From positions 1 to 50,312 of the forward strand of contig JBBQUY010000017.1 of assembly GCA_038212015.1 (NCBI GenBank): a stretch of 50,312 nucleotides of DNA, given 5' to 3'. Under the pieces are notes generated by a model. The model saw only the letters and a list, made by a program, of their open reading frames with translations, did not search any database and had not been told where the DNA came from. The DNA comes from JAGQUL01 sp038212015 (GTDB taxonomy: Bacteria; Actinomycetota; Thermoleophilia; Gaiellales; SKUG01). The translations under genes and the position numbers were made by a program. Positions 1 to 8,269 of the stretch are shown here, piece after piece. Each line of letters begins with the position of its first letter. Position 1 is the first letter of the stretch.

Positions 1-204
1 GAGCGCGGGAGCGAGCACCGCGCGTCGAGTCGGGTCGGCAAGCCACTTTCGGGCAGCGGTGATCGGGTTCAGCAGCGCCGTCTCGTCTTCGACGACCGGG
101 GTCCGCGATCCGACGAGTTCGAACGACAGGCGTGCGTCATCAGGCCGTTCGACCCTCGAGGTGAGGGTCCATGCGCCGATCGATGCGTTGCTCTTGGGCT
201 GCAT
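1..204 (-). CDS. Hypothetical protein, 5' part only (runs off left edge)
   Basis: An open minus-strand frame begins at ATG 204 and stays open for 68 codons to the first base of the window, so only the N-terminus is visible. AAGGAG lies 11 nt upstream of the ATG, slightly far but usable as a ribosome binding site. The peptide starts MQPKSNASIGAWTL and contains VVEDETALLNPITAARKWL; it reads as ordinary soluble protein with no signal peptide or membrane segment. I do not recognise the family. It is co-oriented with the lysozyme-like gene upstream, about 110 bp away. The frame is supported by codon use and the upstream AAGGAG; the function is unknown. Confidence 0.5.
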   Translation of the reverse strand, partial: MQPKSNASIGAWTLTSRVERPDDARLSFELVGSRTPVVEDETALLNPITAARKWLADPTRRAVLAPAL

Positions 205-315
205 CCGGGTCGATGCTCCTTGTGGGGAGAGTTGCGTCCAATGCGCATGCCGGGGGGCTGCGCCTCTCCAACGTACGACGCCTTGCACGATCCGGCAAGC
301 ACCGATGCGCGATGA

Positions 316-1239
316 TCAACGACTTGGGCCGAGCACGCCCTCGATGTCCTCCGGATCGCCGCCCTGCTCGACCAGGAACCGCGCGACGTTGTCGGGCCAC
401 GCGTAGTTCAGGTTGGTCGGATCGTTCTTCGCGTTCGGCGGCGCATAGCGCAGGTGGATCTCGCCCACCGTGGTGAGACCGTCATCGACGTAGCCCTCGC
501 GGATGCCGAGCGTGACCGTGTCGATCGCGTGTGCCCAGTCCCGGAACGAGAACGGGCTCGTCGGGCAACCCCACCCCCACGCGTTGAACGGCGCGCACGT
601 CTGGATCCCGAAATACGACTCCGCACCGGCGATCGCGACGATGAGCCGCGGGTCGACCTCGTGCTCCACGCCCGATTCGAGGAACGCGGCGCCCTCGCCG
701 GCCAGCGGCGACCCCTTCGACTGCAGGTACTGGTCGATCGACTCGGCGCTCACCGACGGCCCACCCGACCCGAACCGCCACGATCCGAGCGTCGTGTCGC
801 GGTCATCCGCGGTTGCCGAAGCACGCTGCAGCGCGCGCAGGCGACGATCACTGTCGAGCGCAACGGCCTGCGCCTTGGATGCGTCCTCCGTCACGCGCTC
901 GAGCCTGGTGTCCGCCTGGGTGGATGCGAAGGCGGCTGCAGCTGATTCCTCCGCGAGCGGTCGCAGCGCCGCAACGTCCCCGCCCCGCAGCCCGAGCAGC
1001 GCGACCACGTCGTTCATGTACTCGAACCGTGCGACGAGCAGTGCACTCACTGCCGCAGTTTCCCGTTGCGTCGTTGCCGCGACGCCCAGCCGCTTCCGCG
1101 CTTCGGCGAGCGACGCTTCCGCTCGGGCACGGTCAGCCTCGAGCTGTGCAACGAGCTGCGGCGGCAGGCTCGTGGCGGCATGCGCGACGGGCGCGAGCAG
1201 GAGTGCCAGGACAACGAGGAGTGCGCTGGTGCGGATCAC
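316..1239 (-). CDS. Secreted lysozyme/glucosaminidase-like protein
   Basis: Probable exported peptidoglycan hydrolase of 307 residues. I place the start at GTG 1239, 10 nt after the stop of the upstream ATPase gene, because it gives a clean signal peptide ending PVAHA around residue 21; a TTG at 1278 would overlap the upstream gene. Residues 25-150 are Ala/Glu/Arg-rich and probably coiled coil. The C-terminal ~140 residues form a lysozyme-like fold with SKGSPLAGEGAAFLESG, VDPRLIVAIAGAESYFG (the Glu is the likely catalytic acid), PFNAWGWGC and LRYAPPN. This arrangement is common in actinobacterial proteins annotated as glucosaminidase-domain. The bond cleaved cannot be told from sequence. Confidence 0.7.
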   Translation of the reverse strand: MIRTSALLVVLALLLAPVAHAATSLPPQLVAQLEADRARAEASLAEARKRLGVAATTQRETAAVSALLVARFEYMNDVVALLGLRGGDVAALRPLAEESAAAAFASTQADTRLERVTEDASKAQAVALDSDRRLRALQRASATADDRDTTLGSWRFGSGGPSVSAESIDQYLQSKGSPLAGEGAAFLESGVEHEVDPRLIVAIAGAESYFGIQTCAPFNAWGWGCPTSPFSFRDWAHAIDTVTLGIREGYVDDGLTTVGEIHLRYAPPNAKNDPTNLNYAWPDNVARFLVEQGGDPEDIEGVLGPSR

Positions 1240-1249
1240 GATCGGGGGT

Positions 1250-2998
1250 CTACCCCATCGTGTTGAGCATGCGTGCAAGTCGCCCTGCCGAGCGCGGCAG
1301 GTACGTCGCCGAGCCGTCCATGTGGAACGCTCGGTCAGACGGATCCACGTTCACGCGATCGAGCAGCTCCGCCACATCGATCCCGCGCCCGCCATTGTCG
1401 ACTTCGCCATCAACACAGTATGCGAGCAGCATCGCGAGCAGGCCGCCGCGATCCTCGCTCCACATGAAGAACTTCGGCAGCACCTTCTGGAGCACGCACG
1501 CGTCGGTCGCGGCGTGGATGACGTCGTCGCGGTCGCCGATCATGTCGCGAACGGTGCGCAGATACAGCGCGACGTCGTTGAGCACGCGGTAGCCGTAGTG
1601 CTGGTCGTGAGTGACGAGCAGCTCGTTGAGCCGCACGAACGGAGACAGGCTCGACGCCATCTCATGGCTGTCCGCCGCCTCGGACAGGCGCAGCGTGCCC
1701 AGGAAGTCAGGGGTCGTGGTGATGTGTCCGGCCAGCTCGAGCGGATCGTGCGCGTGCTCCGCCGCCGCTCCCGCGAGAAAGCCAGCGTAGTCGACCGCGC
1801 TGAATCCGATCGTGCTGGCACGGTCGACGACCTTCGGGCTCATGCCCATCGTCGTCTCGTCCAGGTTGAGCGTTCCCGTGAACACGACGTTCGTGGGGAT
1901 CGCCAGGCGCTGCGGGATCTCGTACTCGATGCCGAGGTGGTCCATCCAGATGATCTGCCGCGCGTCCGCGCCGTGCAGGTGCAGGGCCTCCTGGCGAATC
2001 GTGCCGTCCTCGTCGGTCCGGCGCGACTCGAACGCCGACAGGAAGTCCGAGAAGTAATGCTCGATGCGTGCGATGTTCATCTCGTCGAGCACCACGAAGT
2101 ACGGCGCGGGCGCGACGCCCGCCTCCTGCGCGGCCCGCTCCTCACGGGCGGCGCGCAGCAGCAGCTCGAGCACGGGCGTGCGCACATAGCGCTCGCGATT
2201 CACGTCCCAGTGGCCGAGCAGTGCCTCATGGTCGGTCCAGCTCGGGCGCACGCTCACGAACGCGTAGCGGTCCTCGGGCGGAACCTCGATCTGCTCCGCC
2301 TGCGGGCGGAACAGCGACACGCGATAGCGCTTGAACTCCTCCACGATCTCGAAGCGCAGGTAGTCACGCTCGCCGACGCCGGACTCCTCCATCGCCCGAC
2401 GAACGTTCGACGGGACCTGGATCGTCAGGTGCTTGGTGCCGCCATGCACGAGGTTCGTCGCTCGGAAGGTCATGTCGCCGTGGGCGCCGAGCAGGTTCGT
2501 GATCGTGGCGGTGAACGTCTCCGTCACCCCGGCCGGGACGTTGAAGTAGTCGAGCTGGTCGCGGCCGGGAGTCAGCGTGCCGCTGCGCAGCGTGACGCGG
2601 TCGATCGGCAGGTAGAACTCATGGTCGCTGTCTTCAGGCTGCTCCCATCGAGTGGCGAGCGTGCCTGGCGTGCGCGCGAAGTACTCGGCCGTCAGCAGCG
2701 CGAGCTTGGTCTTGCCCGTGCCGCTGATGCCGGTGAAGAGTGCGAAGGGCTTGGTGCGCAGCGCCACCAGGTAGCGCGTCACGAGCTCCTTCGGGAAGTG
2801 GAAGCCCCGGTCGGCAACGTAGGTGAACAGGTCACTGCCCGCAGCTGCCGGCGATGCCGCAGTCGTGTGGCTCGCGGCCCTCGTCGTCGCCGGCGCGCCT
2901 GCGCGCGTCGGCATTGCTACTACCTTGCGGTCGCCCGTCGTTCGTTCCACGATCGTCTGCGCGACAATGCTTCGCCCGAGCGGATTCATCTGGGCCAT
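1250..2998 (-). CDS. McrB-like AAA+ ATPase (orphan, no McrC)
   Basis: A 582-residue AAA+ NTPase of the McrB branch. Visible are Walker A GISGTGKTKLA (about residues 90-100), Walker B FVVLDEMNIARIEHYF (about 301-316) and TGTLNLDETT followed by MSPKVVDRA (about 374-394), the McrB-type signature region. McrB proteins usually pair with an McrC nuclease to cut modified DNA, but no McrC gene is adjacent: both neighbours encode secreted wall enzymes. About 200 residues separate Walker A and B, which is long. I chose ATG 2998 over GTG 3028 because AGGGGG lies a good distance upstream. The first ~60 residues are Ala/Thr-rich and probably disordered. Whether it restricts DNA or remodels another partner is open. 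Confidence 0.8.
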   Translation of the reverse strand: MAQMNPLGRSIVAQTIVERTTGDRKVVAMPTRAGAPATTRAASHTTAASPAAAGSDLFTYVADRGFHFPKELVTRYLVALRTKPFALFTGISGTGKTKLALLTAEYFARTPGTLATRWEQPEDSDHEFYLPIDRVTLRSGTLTPGRDQLDYFNVPAGVTETFTATITNLLGAHGDMTFRATNLVHGGTKHLTIQVPSNVRRAMEESGVGERDYLRFEIVEEFKRYRVSLFRPQAEQIEVPPEDRYAFVSVRPSWTDHEALLGHWDVNRERYVRTPVLELLLRAAREERAAQEAGVAPAPYFVVLDEMNIARIEHYFSDFLSAFESRRTDEDGTIRQEALHLHGADARQIIWMDHLGIEYEIPQRLAIPTNVVFTGTLNLDETTMGMSPKVVDRASTIGFSAVDYAGFLAGAAAEHAHDPLELAGHITTTPDFLGTLRLSEAADSHEMASSLSPFVRLNELLVTHDQHYGYRVLNDVALYLRTVRDMIGDRDDVIHAATDACVLQKVLPKFFMWSEDRGGLLAMLLAYCVDGEVDNGGRGIDVAELLDRVNVDPSDRAFHMDGSATYLPRSAGRLARMLNTMG

Positions 2999-3071
2999 GC
3001 CCCGATCCCCCTGTCGTCTCGTCCCCACCGGCTCGAACCCGGCGCATCTGGAACCATGCGCCGGACCGTCC

Positions 3072-4619
3072 CTATCTCGCCGTCAGGAACGAACGCGGAT
3101 TTCGAGGTGTATCGGCAGTTCTCGTCTCAAAGTGAAGGTGCGGACCGGTGCAATTGCCCGTGCAGCCCACCAGGCCGATCGAATCGAGCTGCGACACCGC
3201 GCTGCCCACTGCGAAGCCGCCGAATCGCGACAGATGCGCGTAGTAGGTGCGCACGCCGTTGGGGTGCTCGATGATCACGAGGTTGCCGTAGCCGCCGAGC
3301 TGGCCCACGAACGACACGGTCCCGGGCGCCGCCGGATGGACCGGCGTGCCGGCCGGCACGGCGATGTCGATCCCCGTGTGGGGGCGACCGTCGCGCAGAC
3401 CGAATTCGGACGTCACCACGCCACCGACGGGCCACTGCCAGGCACCGACGATGGGTGACGGGCCGACGACGGGCGGAGTCGGCGTGGGGTCAGGTGACGG
3501 ATTCGGCGCGGGTGGGCGCGGCGTGCGCGTGCTGCCGCGCTTGGGGATGACGACGCTCGTGCGGGCGGTCGCGACGTTTCCTGCTCCGTCGACGAGCTGC
3601 ACCCGCAGCGTCACCGTGCGTCCGCGATTGGCGGGACGCAGGCCGAGCCGGAGCCCGTCGACGACGACGGTATGGGATCCTGGTTCGACCGGGGTGCGCA
3701 CCATGCGGCGGCCGAACCGCGTGATCACTGCCGCTCGCTCGTTGGACGTGATCGCAAGCGGGATGCGGATGCGCGCGCCCGAATCGATGCGCGCGGTGAC
3801 GGTGCGCGGCGCGGTCAGCGACGGGGTGACGCGATCGACGCTCACCGGGACGCGCATCGAATCCGTGGGACGACCACCACCGGCGGCGGCGACGACGAGC
3901 GAGTAGTCACCGTCCGGAGCGAGCTGTCCGTCACCGTGGCGACCGTCCCACGCCAGCGAATTTCGGCCTGCGCGCATGCGGCTCGTGGTGAGCGTTCGCA
4001 CCACGCGGCCGCTCGAGTCGACGATCGCGGCCGAGACCGACGCGAATGCGCTCAGCTGGAACTGGACGCCGGTGCGGCTCGCGCGTCCCTTGGCGCCGAC
4101 CGAAGTGCGACTGAGCTGCACGCCGGTCAGGACGACGTCGGAGCGTTGGATCGTGACGGTCGTGGCACGCGCGCCGGCGATCGCGACGGTGCCACCCATC
4201 GCGGCGGCGCCCGGCGCGCCGTTCGCTGACGTGGCGACGGGACGAGCATCGACGCGGAGGCCGTACGTTCCGGGTGGCAGCACGCGACCTGCGGCGTTGC
4301 GACCATCCCACGTTGCGTGATGGGTGCCGGCATCACGGATGCCCACCCGCGTGGACTTGACGATGCGTCCGCGCTGGTTCACGACGCGGATGACGACGAA
4401 GCTGCGGACCTTCAGGTCGTACGCAAGCACCGTGGAATCGGAGTGGCCGTCCCAGTCAGGCACGAAGCCTGCGGGGGAAGCACTCGCGCGCGACACGGCA
4501 GACTGTGCGACTGCCGCGGACACGAGGGTCAGGCTGGCGATGCAGCTCGCGGTGATCGCGAGCGCGCACAGGAGCATCGTGCGCTGGGGCGCATGCCGTG
4601 CGTTGTGGGGAGCATCCAT
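3072..4619 (-). CDS. Secreted M23 peptidase with two FlgD-like Ig domains
   Basis: Exported zinc endopeptidase of 515 residues, predicted to cut peptide cross-links in peptidoglycan. A signal peptide ends near residue 39 (VSAAVAQ). Two FlgD-like Ig repeats follow, each with the TWDGRNAAGRVLPPGTY or AWDGRHGDGQLAPDGDY motif. After further beta-rich sequence and a Pro/Thr linker comes the M23/LytM domain from about 390: HTGID (414-418), AHL (His462) and HLHFE (494-498) supply the usual zinc and catalytic positions, so it looks active. Start ATG 4619 has only a weak upstream GGA. It is co-oriented with the McrB-like gene, 73 bp downstream. Confidence 0.85.
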   Translation of the reverse strand: MDAPHNARHAPQRTMLLCALAITASCIASLTLVSAAVAQSAVSRASASPAGFVPDWDGHSDSTVLAYDLKVRSFVVIRVVNQRGRIVKSTRVGIRDAGTHHATWDGRNAAGRVLPPGTYGLRVDARPVATSANGAPGAAAMGGTVAIAGARATTVTIQRSDVVLTGVQLSRTSVGAKGRASRTGVQFQLSAFASVSAAIVDSSGRVVRTLTTSRMRAGRNSLAWDGRHGDGQLAPDGDYSLVVAAAGGGRPTDSMRVPVSVDRVTPSLTAPRTVTARIDSGARIRIPLAITSNERAAVITRFGRRMVRTPVEPGSHTVVVDGLRLGLRPANRGRTVTLRVQLVDGAGNVATARTSVVIPKRGSTRTPRPPAPNPSPDPTPTPPVVGPSPIVGAWQWPVGGVVTSEFGLRDGRPHTGIDIAVPAGTPVHPAAPGTVSFVGQLGGYGNLVIIEHPNGVRTYYAHLSRFGGFAVGSAVSQLDSIGLVGCTGNCTGPHLHFETRTADTPRNPRSFLTAR

Positions 4620-4649
4620 CGTCCGTGACCGTGCCGTTCGTCACGCCGG

Positions 4650-4693
4650 CCGTTCCGTGGCCAGCGGTCTCCGGGCACTGCGCCCGGGAACGG
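4650..4693 (-). terminator. Stem-loop after the TerC gene, possible terminator
   Basis: CCGGGC (4671-4676) and GCCCGG (4682-4687) form a perfect 6-bp stem with a 5-nt loop, nested inside CCGTTCC (4650-4656) and GGAACGG (4687-4693). It lies directly after the TerC stop codon in the minus direction. No T-run follows, so intrinsic termination is uncertain; it could be a factor-dependent pause or an mRNA end barrier. Confidence 0.35.
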
Positions 4694-4694
4694 A

Positions 4695-5510
4695 TCAGTC
4701 ATCGGACGACGAACCCTCGACCATGAGTCGAGGTTCGGAAGAGTCGACGGACGCACCATCGGCGCCGGTCACGCCGGGGATCTTCGGCCCCAGGATCGGC
4801 GCGGCATCGTCGTCATCGCCACCATCGTCGTCATGCAGGCGCACGTACCACGCGATCGACGTGAGCACGACGGCGACGCTGACCGCGATGAGCCGCTCGA
4901 CCCACTTCTGCGGTACCACGTCGTGCACCCAGTCGCGTGTCGCCGGATCGACGAGCATGAGTTCGACGCCCACATAGGCAATGAGTGCAGCGCCGATCCA
5001 CACGATGATCGGGAAGCGATCGATGATGCGCAGCAGCAGCGTCGCCCCGCCCATGATGATCGGGATCGACAGCAGCAGCCCGAAGACCACGAGCCAGACA
5101 TCGTTGCGCGCGATCGCGGCGACGGCGAGCACGTTGTCGACGCTCATCACCACGTCCGCGATGAGGATCGTCTGGATCGCGCCGCGCATGGTCGTGGCGG
5201 TGTCGAGACCCTCGTGGTCGTGCTCCTCCTCCACCGCGAGCTGCCACGCGATCCACAGCAGCAGCGCGCCACCGATCAGCTGCACGAACGGCAGTTCCTG
5301 ATGCAGCAGGTACACCGCGGCGATCGTGAGCACCGTGCGCAGCGTGATCGCCGCCATCGCGCCCCAGAACACGGCCTTGCGACGCAGATGCGTGGGCAGG
5401 TTGCGGGCAGCGAGCGCGATGACGACCGCATTGTCGCCGGCGAGCACGAGGTCGGCGAGCACGACCCCGACGAGGGCCACGAAGAACTCGGCACTCAGTT
5501 CGGGGAGCAC
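4695..5510 (-). CDS. TerC family (YjbE-type) integral membrane protein
   Basis: Polytopic membrane protein of 271 residues in the TerC/YjbE family, whose members are linked to manganese export and metal or tellurite stress. Family hallmarks are the two repeats DLVLAGDNAVVIALA (near 20) and DVVMSVDNVLAVAAIA (near 120), whose acidic residues in the membrane are expected to bind metal. About seven hydrophobic segments are visible. The tail is unusually acidic (HDDDGGDDDD then a Ser/Asp end) and probably cytosolic and disordered. Translation starts at GTG 5510, 7 nt after the SRPBCC stop, so the two genes are coupled. The transported ion is inferred from the family. Confidence 0.85.
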   Translation of the reverse strand: MLPELSAEFFVALVGVVLADLVLAGDNAVVIALAARNLPTHLRRKAVFWGAMAAITLRTVLTIAAVYLLHQELPFVQLIGGALLLWIAWQLAVEEEHDHEGLDTATTMRGAIQTILIADVVMSVDNVLAVAAIARNDVWLVVFGLLLSIPIIMGGATLLLRIIDRFPIIVWIGAALIAYVGVELMLVDPATRDWVHDVVPQKWVERLIAVSVAVVLTSIAWYVRLHDDDGGDDDDAAPILGPKIPGVTGADGASVDSSEPRLMVEGSSSDD

Positions 5511-5517
5511 GGGCTGC

Positions 5518-5955
5518 TCAGCCTTCCTCGGCGCGAGCCTTGAGCCCTTCCAGGGCTGCTGCGGTGATGTGCTTGGCGGCGCGCTTGAGCAGGAAGCCCG
5601 GAACGGGGAAACCGGGGTCGATCGCCAGGTCGTAGGTGACCGTGGTGCCGCCCGCGTCGTTGATGGCGAACTCGTAGGAGCCCTCGATCAGTTTGACGTC
5701 GCCGCCGGGCCGGCTCGTCCACGACATGCGCTCGACGCCGTCGTACTCGTAGTCGAGGGTGTACGTGACTTCCTTGATCGTCACGTCCACCGTCATCGTC
5801 GACGCCGTCGGTCGACCCTTGGAATCGGTGGCGAGCACCTCGACGCCCTTCACGTCAGACAGCCAGTCCGGATACGACTCGAGGTCCGAGACGATGTCCA
5901 TGAGGTCCGACGCGGTGGCGTCGATGTCGATGCTGGAGGTGCCGTGATGTGCCAT
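5518..5955 (-). CDS. SRPBCC (polyketide cyclase/COQ10-like) protein
   Basis: A 145-residue START-like protein, full length for the family. Recognisable elements are the opening SSIDIDATASDLMDIVSDLE, the SYPDWLSDVKGVEVL segment, and a C-terminal amphipathic helix after FLLKRAAKHITAAAL. Such proteins form a hydrophobic cavity for lipids or other small apolar ligands; the ligand here cannot be told. Start ATG 5955 is preceded by TAGGAT and 7 nt, a leaderless arrangement, and the longer upstream open frame overlaps nagA and is a shadow. It is the first gene of a two-gene unit with the TerC-type protein. Confidence 0.8.
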   Translation of the reverse strand: MAHHGTSSIDIDATASDLMDIVSDLESYPDWLSDVKGVEVLATDSKGRPTASTMTVDVTIKEVTYTLDYEYDGVERMSWTSRPGGDVKLIEGSYEFAINDAGGTTVTYDLAIDPGFPVPGFLLKRAAKHITAAALEGLKARAEEG

Positions 5956-5962
5956 GCGTGCG

Positions 5963-5968
5963 ATCCTA
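5963..5968 (-). promoter_or_regulatory. -10 box for leaderless SRPBCC transcript
   Basis: TAGGAT on the minus strand ends 7 nt before ATG 5955, so transcription should begin at or next to the start codon. There is no Shine-Dalgarno sequence. No convincing -35 box is seen. Confidence 0.5.
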
Positions 5969-5999
5969 GACGGCGCGAACTGCTCGCGCGCACGAATCG

Positions 6000-7163
6000 T
6001 CATGCTGGCCCGACGACCCACACAGGATCGCCCGTCACCAGCCCCAGCGGGCGTGACGGTTCGAGCACTCGCCGTGGCACGGCGCCGAGGGCGAGCGCCA
6101 TGTCGAGGTCGCTCGTGCCGAGCTTCGCGAGCACGTCGACGGCTGCGTCGAGCAGCGATGCCGATCCCGCGAGGTTGCCGTGGGGATCCCGGAGGGCGAC
6201 CCCGTCGTGCGTGACCGTGGTGCCAGCCCATTCGTAGCTGCCCGGTTCCAGACCCGCGAACGGCGAGGCATCGCTGATGGCAACCCACCCGCCCCGACCG
6301 CATGCCGCGATCGTCATCGCGATCGTGCCCGGGTGCAGGTGGACGCCGTCGCAGATCAGCTCGCACGTGACGCGGGAGTCGGCGAGCACCGCGGCGACGA
6401 CGCCCGGGTCGCGATGGGCGACGGGGCGCATCGCGTTCCAGGCGTGCGTCGCGAGCGTGGCACCGGCATCGATCGCGGCGCATGCCTGCTCCCAGGTCGC
6501 GTCCGTATGCGCAAGCGAGGTGACGACGCCGAGCTCGGATGCGCGGGCGATGAGATCGAGGGCACCCGGCAGTTCGGGCGCCACGTCGACGATGAGCAGC
6601 GGCGTTCCGGCTTCGCGAGCCGCGGCGTGCAGCTCCTCGAGCAGTTCGACGTCCGGCGTGTGGAACGTCTCGGGCGGCCACACACCTGCCCGCGCCGGGT
6701 TGAGGAACAGCCCCTCGATGCGAAGCCCGTGACACCACGTGTGCGGGCCGCGCGCCGAGATCGCGTGTGCCGCCTCGACGAGGTGCTCGACGGGATCGGC
6801 GGGGGGCCGTAGCGGAATCGGGAGCGTGGCGATCCACTCGTAGGGTGTCGACGTCGTGTCGGCCCAGCCGAGGTCGTCCACGAACGCGCGAAGCGCACCA
6901 TCGATCTCGGCCGGTCCATCCTGCGGTGGCACCACGAGACCGAACGCACCGTGGAAATGGAGATCCAGCGGTGCGGGAACGACGAGCCGATCGCCGAGGT
7001 CGGTCACGTCGGCATCGAGCGGCGCGTCGGGCGGATGCACGTCCACGATGCGGTGCATCGGACCGTCCACCAGCACCAGTTCGACGACCGCGTCGGTCGG
7101 GACGCCGTCGAGCACGACGCGGCTGGAACGCACGTGTAGGTTGCTGGTGTCCGTGGGCAGCAT
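6000..7163 (-). CDS. nagA: N-acetylglucosamine-6-phosphate deacetylase
   Basis: Amidohydrolase of 387 residues that removes acetate from GlcNAc-6-phosphate in amino-sugar catabolism or wall recycling. Motifs in order: PAPLDLHFHGAFG (first metal-site region), GLRIEGLFLNPARAGVW (metal-ligand Glu), SLAHTDATWEQA, ATHAWNAMRPVAHRDPG, CELICDGVHLHP, ISDASPFAG (catalytic Asp) and NLAGSASLLDAAV. These match NagA throughout, with EGL in place of the usual EGP. It is divergent from two Gfo/Idh/MocA oxidoreductase genes with 35 bp between the starts. No nagB or sugar transporter is in the window. Confidence 0.85.
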   Translation of the reverse strand: MLPTDTSNLHVRSSRVVLDGVPTDAVVELVLVDGPMHRIVDVHPPDAPLDADVTDLGDRLVVPAPLDLHFHGAFGLVVPPQDGPAEIDGALRAFVDDLGWADTTSTPYEWIATLPIPLRPPADPVEHLVEAAHAISARGPHTWCHGLRIEGLFLNPARAGVWPPETFHTPDVELLEELHAAAREAGTPLLIVDVAPELPGALDLIARASELGVVTSLAHTDATWEQACAAIDAGATLATHAWNAMRPVAHRDPGVVAAVLADSRVTCELICDGVHLHPGTIAMTIAACGRGGWVAISDASPFAGLEPGSYEWAGTTVTHDGVALRDPHGNLAGSASLLDAAVDVLAKLGTSDLDMALALGAVPRRVLEPSRPLGLVTGDPVWVVGPA

Positions 7164-7170
7164 CCCAGCG

Positions 7171-7176
7171 AATGTA
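7171..7176 (-). promoter_or_regulatory. -10 box for leaderless nagA transcript
   Basis: TACATT on the minus strand ends 7 nt before ATG 7163, and no Shine-Dalgarno sequence is present. The oppositely oriented oxidoreductase gene starts at 7199, so both promoters must share or overlap this short interval. Confidence 0.5.
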
Positions 7177-7198
7177 CACCAGCGAGCGAGGATTGCAC

Positions 7199-8269
7199 GT
7201 GGAAGACGCCGAGCGCCCGGTCGGGCTCGCCATCATCGGAGCGGGCCTGATGGGCTCCCAGCACGCCGCGAGCGCGAGCGCATGCCGCGACGTGCACCTG
7301 GTCGGTACCTGGGGCGCCGACGCCGATCAGGCAGCGCAGCTCGCGCAGCGAACCGGCTGCGAACGCTTCTCCAGCTACGAACAGGTCCTCGACGACCCGC
7401 GCGTCGAAGCCGTGCTCATCGCGACGCCGACGAGCACCCACGACGAGCTCGCGCTGATCGCGATGGCGGCCGGTCGGCACGCCTTCGTCGAGAAGCCCGT
7501 GACCCGAACCCTGGAAGACGCGCTCACGCTCAGGCGAGTGGCGCGCGCCTCGGGCCTCGTGCTGGGCGTCGGACACGTGATCCGCTACTTCCCCGAATAC
7601 CGCGCCATCCGCGACGCGCTCGAGCGCGGGGACGTCGGCACGCCGGCCGTCGCCACGTTCGGGCGTCGCTGCCAGCAGCCGGACTGGGCTCCGGATCGCT
7701 GGCACACCGACATGTCGCGCTCCGGTGGCGTGGCCGTCGACATGCTCATTCACGACGTCGACCTGGTGCGCTGGTACTTCGGCGAGCCGACGGAGGTGTA
7801 CGCACGGGTCGTCGGCAGCGACCGCCACGAGGGGCTCGACTACGCACTCGCGACGCTCACCGTGCCGGACGGGCCGATCTGCCACCTGCACGGCTCGTGG
7901 GCCGAACCCGAGGGCTTCAGCCAGTCGGCCGAGGTCTGTGGCTCCGACGGCATGCTCAGCTACGACTCCCGCGGGCGCGATGAGTTCTCGTTCATGGCGC
8001 ATGCCACGCATGACTCCGCGACCGCGCTGCCGCCGCCACCGCCCGGCGAGCAGGACCCGTTCGGTCGCCAGCTCGTCGATTTCGCGCGCGCCATCCGCGG
8101 CGGCGCACCGCTCCCCGGCGACATCGACTGGGCGATCGGCTCGCTGCGAATCGCGCTCGCGATGCTCGAGTCCAACGACCAGCGCGACGTCGTCCCGCTG
8201 GAACCGCTGCACGAGCTCTTCGCGCGCGAGGACGCCGCGATGGCCACGATTGCGGGAGGCGTCGCATGA
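7199..8269 (+). CDS. Gfo/Idh/MocA family oxidoreductase
   Basis: NAD(P)-dependent sugar oxidoreductase of 356 residues. The N-terminal Rossmann motif GLAIIGAGLMGSQHA and the family signature FVEKPVTRTLEDAL are clear; the C-terminal substrate domain contains GGVAVDMLIHDVDLVRWYFG, with the family's catalytic-region Asp and His. GAGGA at 7188-7192, 6 nt before GTG 7199, favours this start over ATG 7172. Its last 4 bp overlap a second family member, so both are translated together. Relatives act on inositol, glucose or amino sugars; divergent nagA suggests a sugar derivative, but the substrate is not determined. Confidence 0.85.
   Translation: MEDAERPVGLAIIGAGLMGSQHAASASACRDVHLVGTWGADADQAAQLAQRTGCERFSSYEQVLDDPRVEAVLIATPTSTHDELALIAMAAGRHAFVEKPVTRTLEDALTLRRVARASGLVLGVGHVIRYFPEYRAIRDALERGDVGTPAVATFGRRCQQPDWAPDRWHTDMSRSGGVAVDMLIHDVDLVRWYFGEPTEVYARVVGSDRHEGLDYALATLTVPDGPICHLHGSWAEPEGFSQSAEVCGSDGMLSYDSRGRDEFSFMAHATHDSATALPPPPPGEQDPFGRQLVDFARAIRGGAPLPGDIDWAIGSLRIALAMLESNDQRDVVPLEPLHELFAREDAAMATIAGGVA

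Noticed and set aside
503..3274. A 923-codon plus-strand open frame opposite the lysozyme-like and McrB-like genes.
   Set aside because: The minus strand holds full family motifs here, while the plus frame is composition noise.
5518..7236. The SRPBCC frame extended upstream to 572 codons.
   Set aside because: The extension overlaps nagA completely in another frame and is Arg-rich; a -10 box and ATG at 5955 explain the real start.
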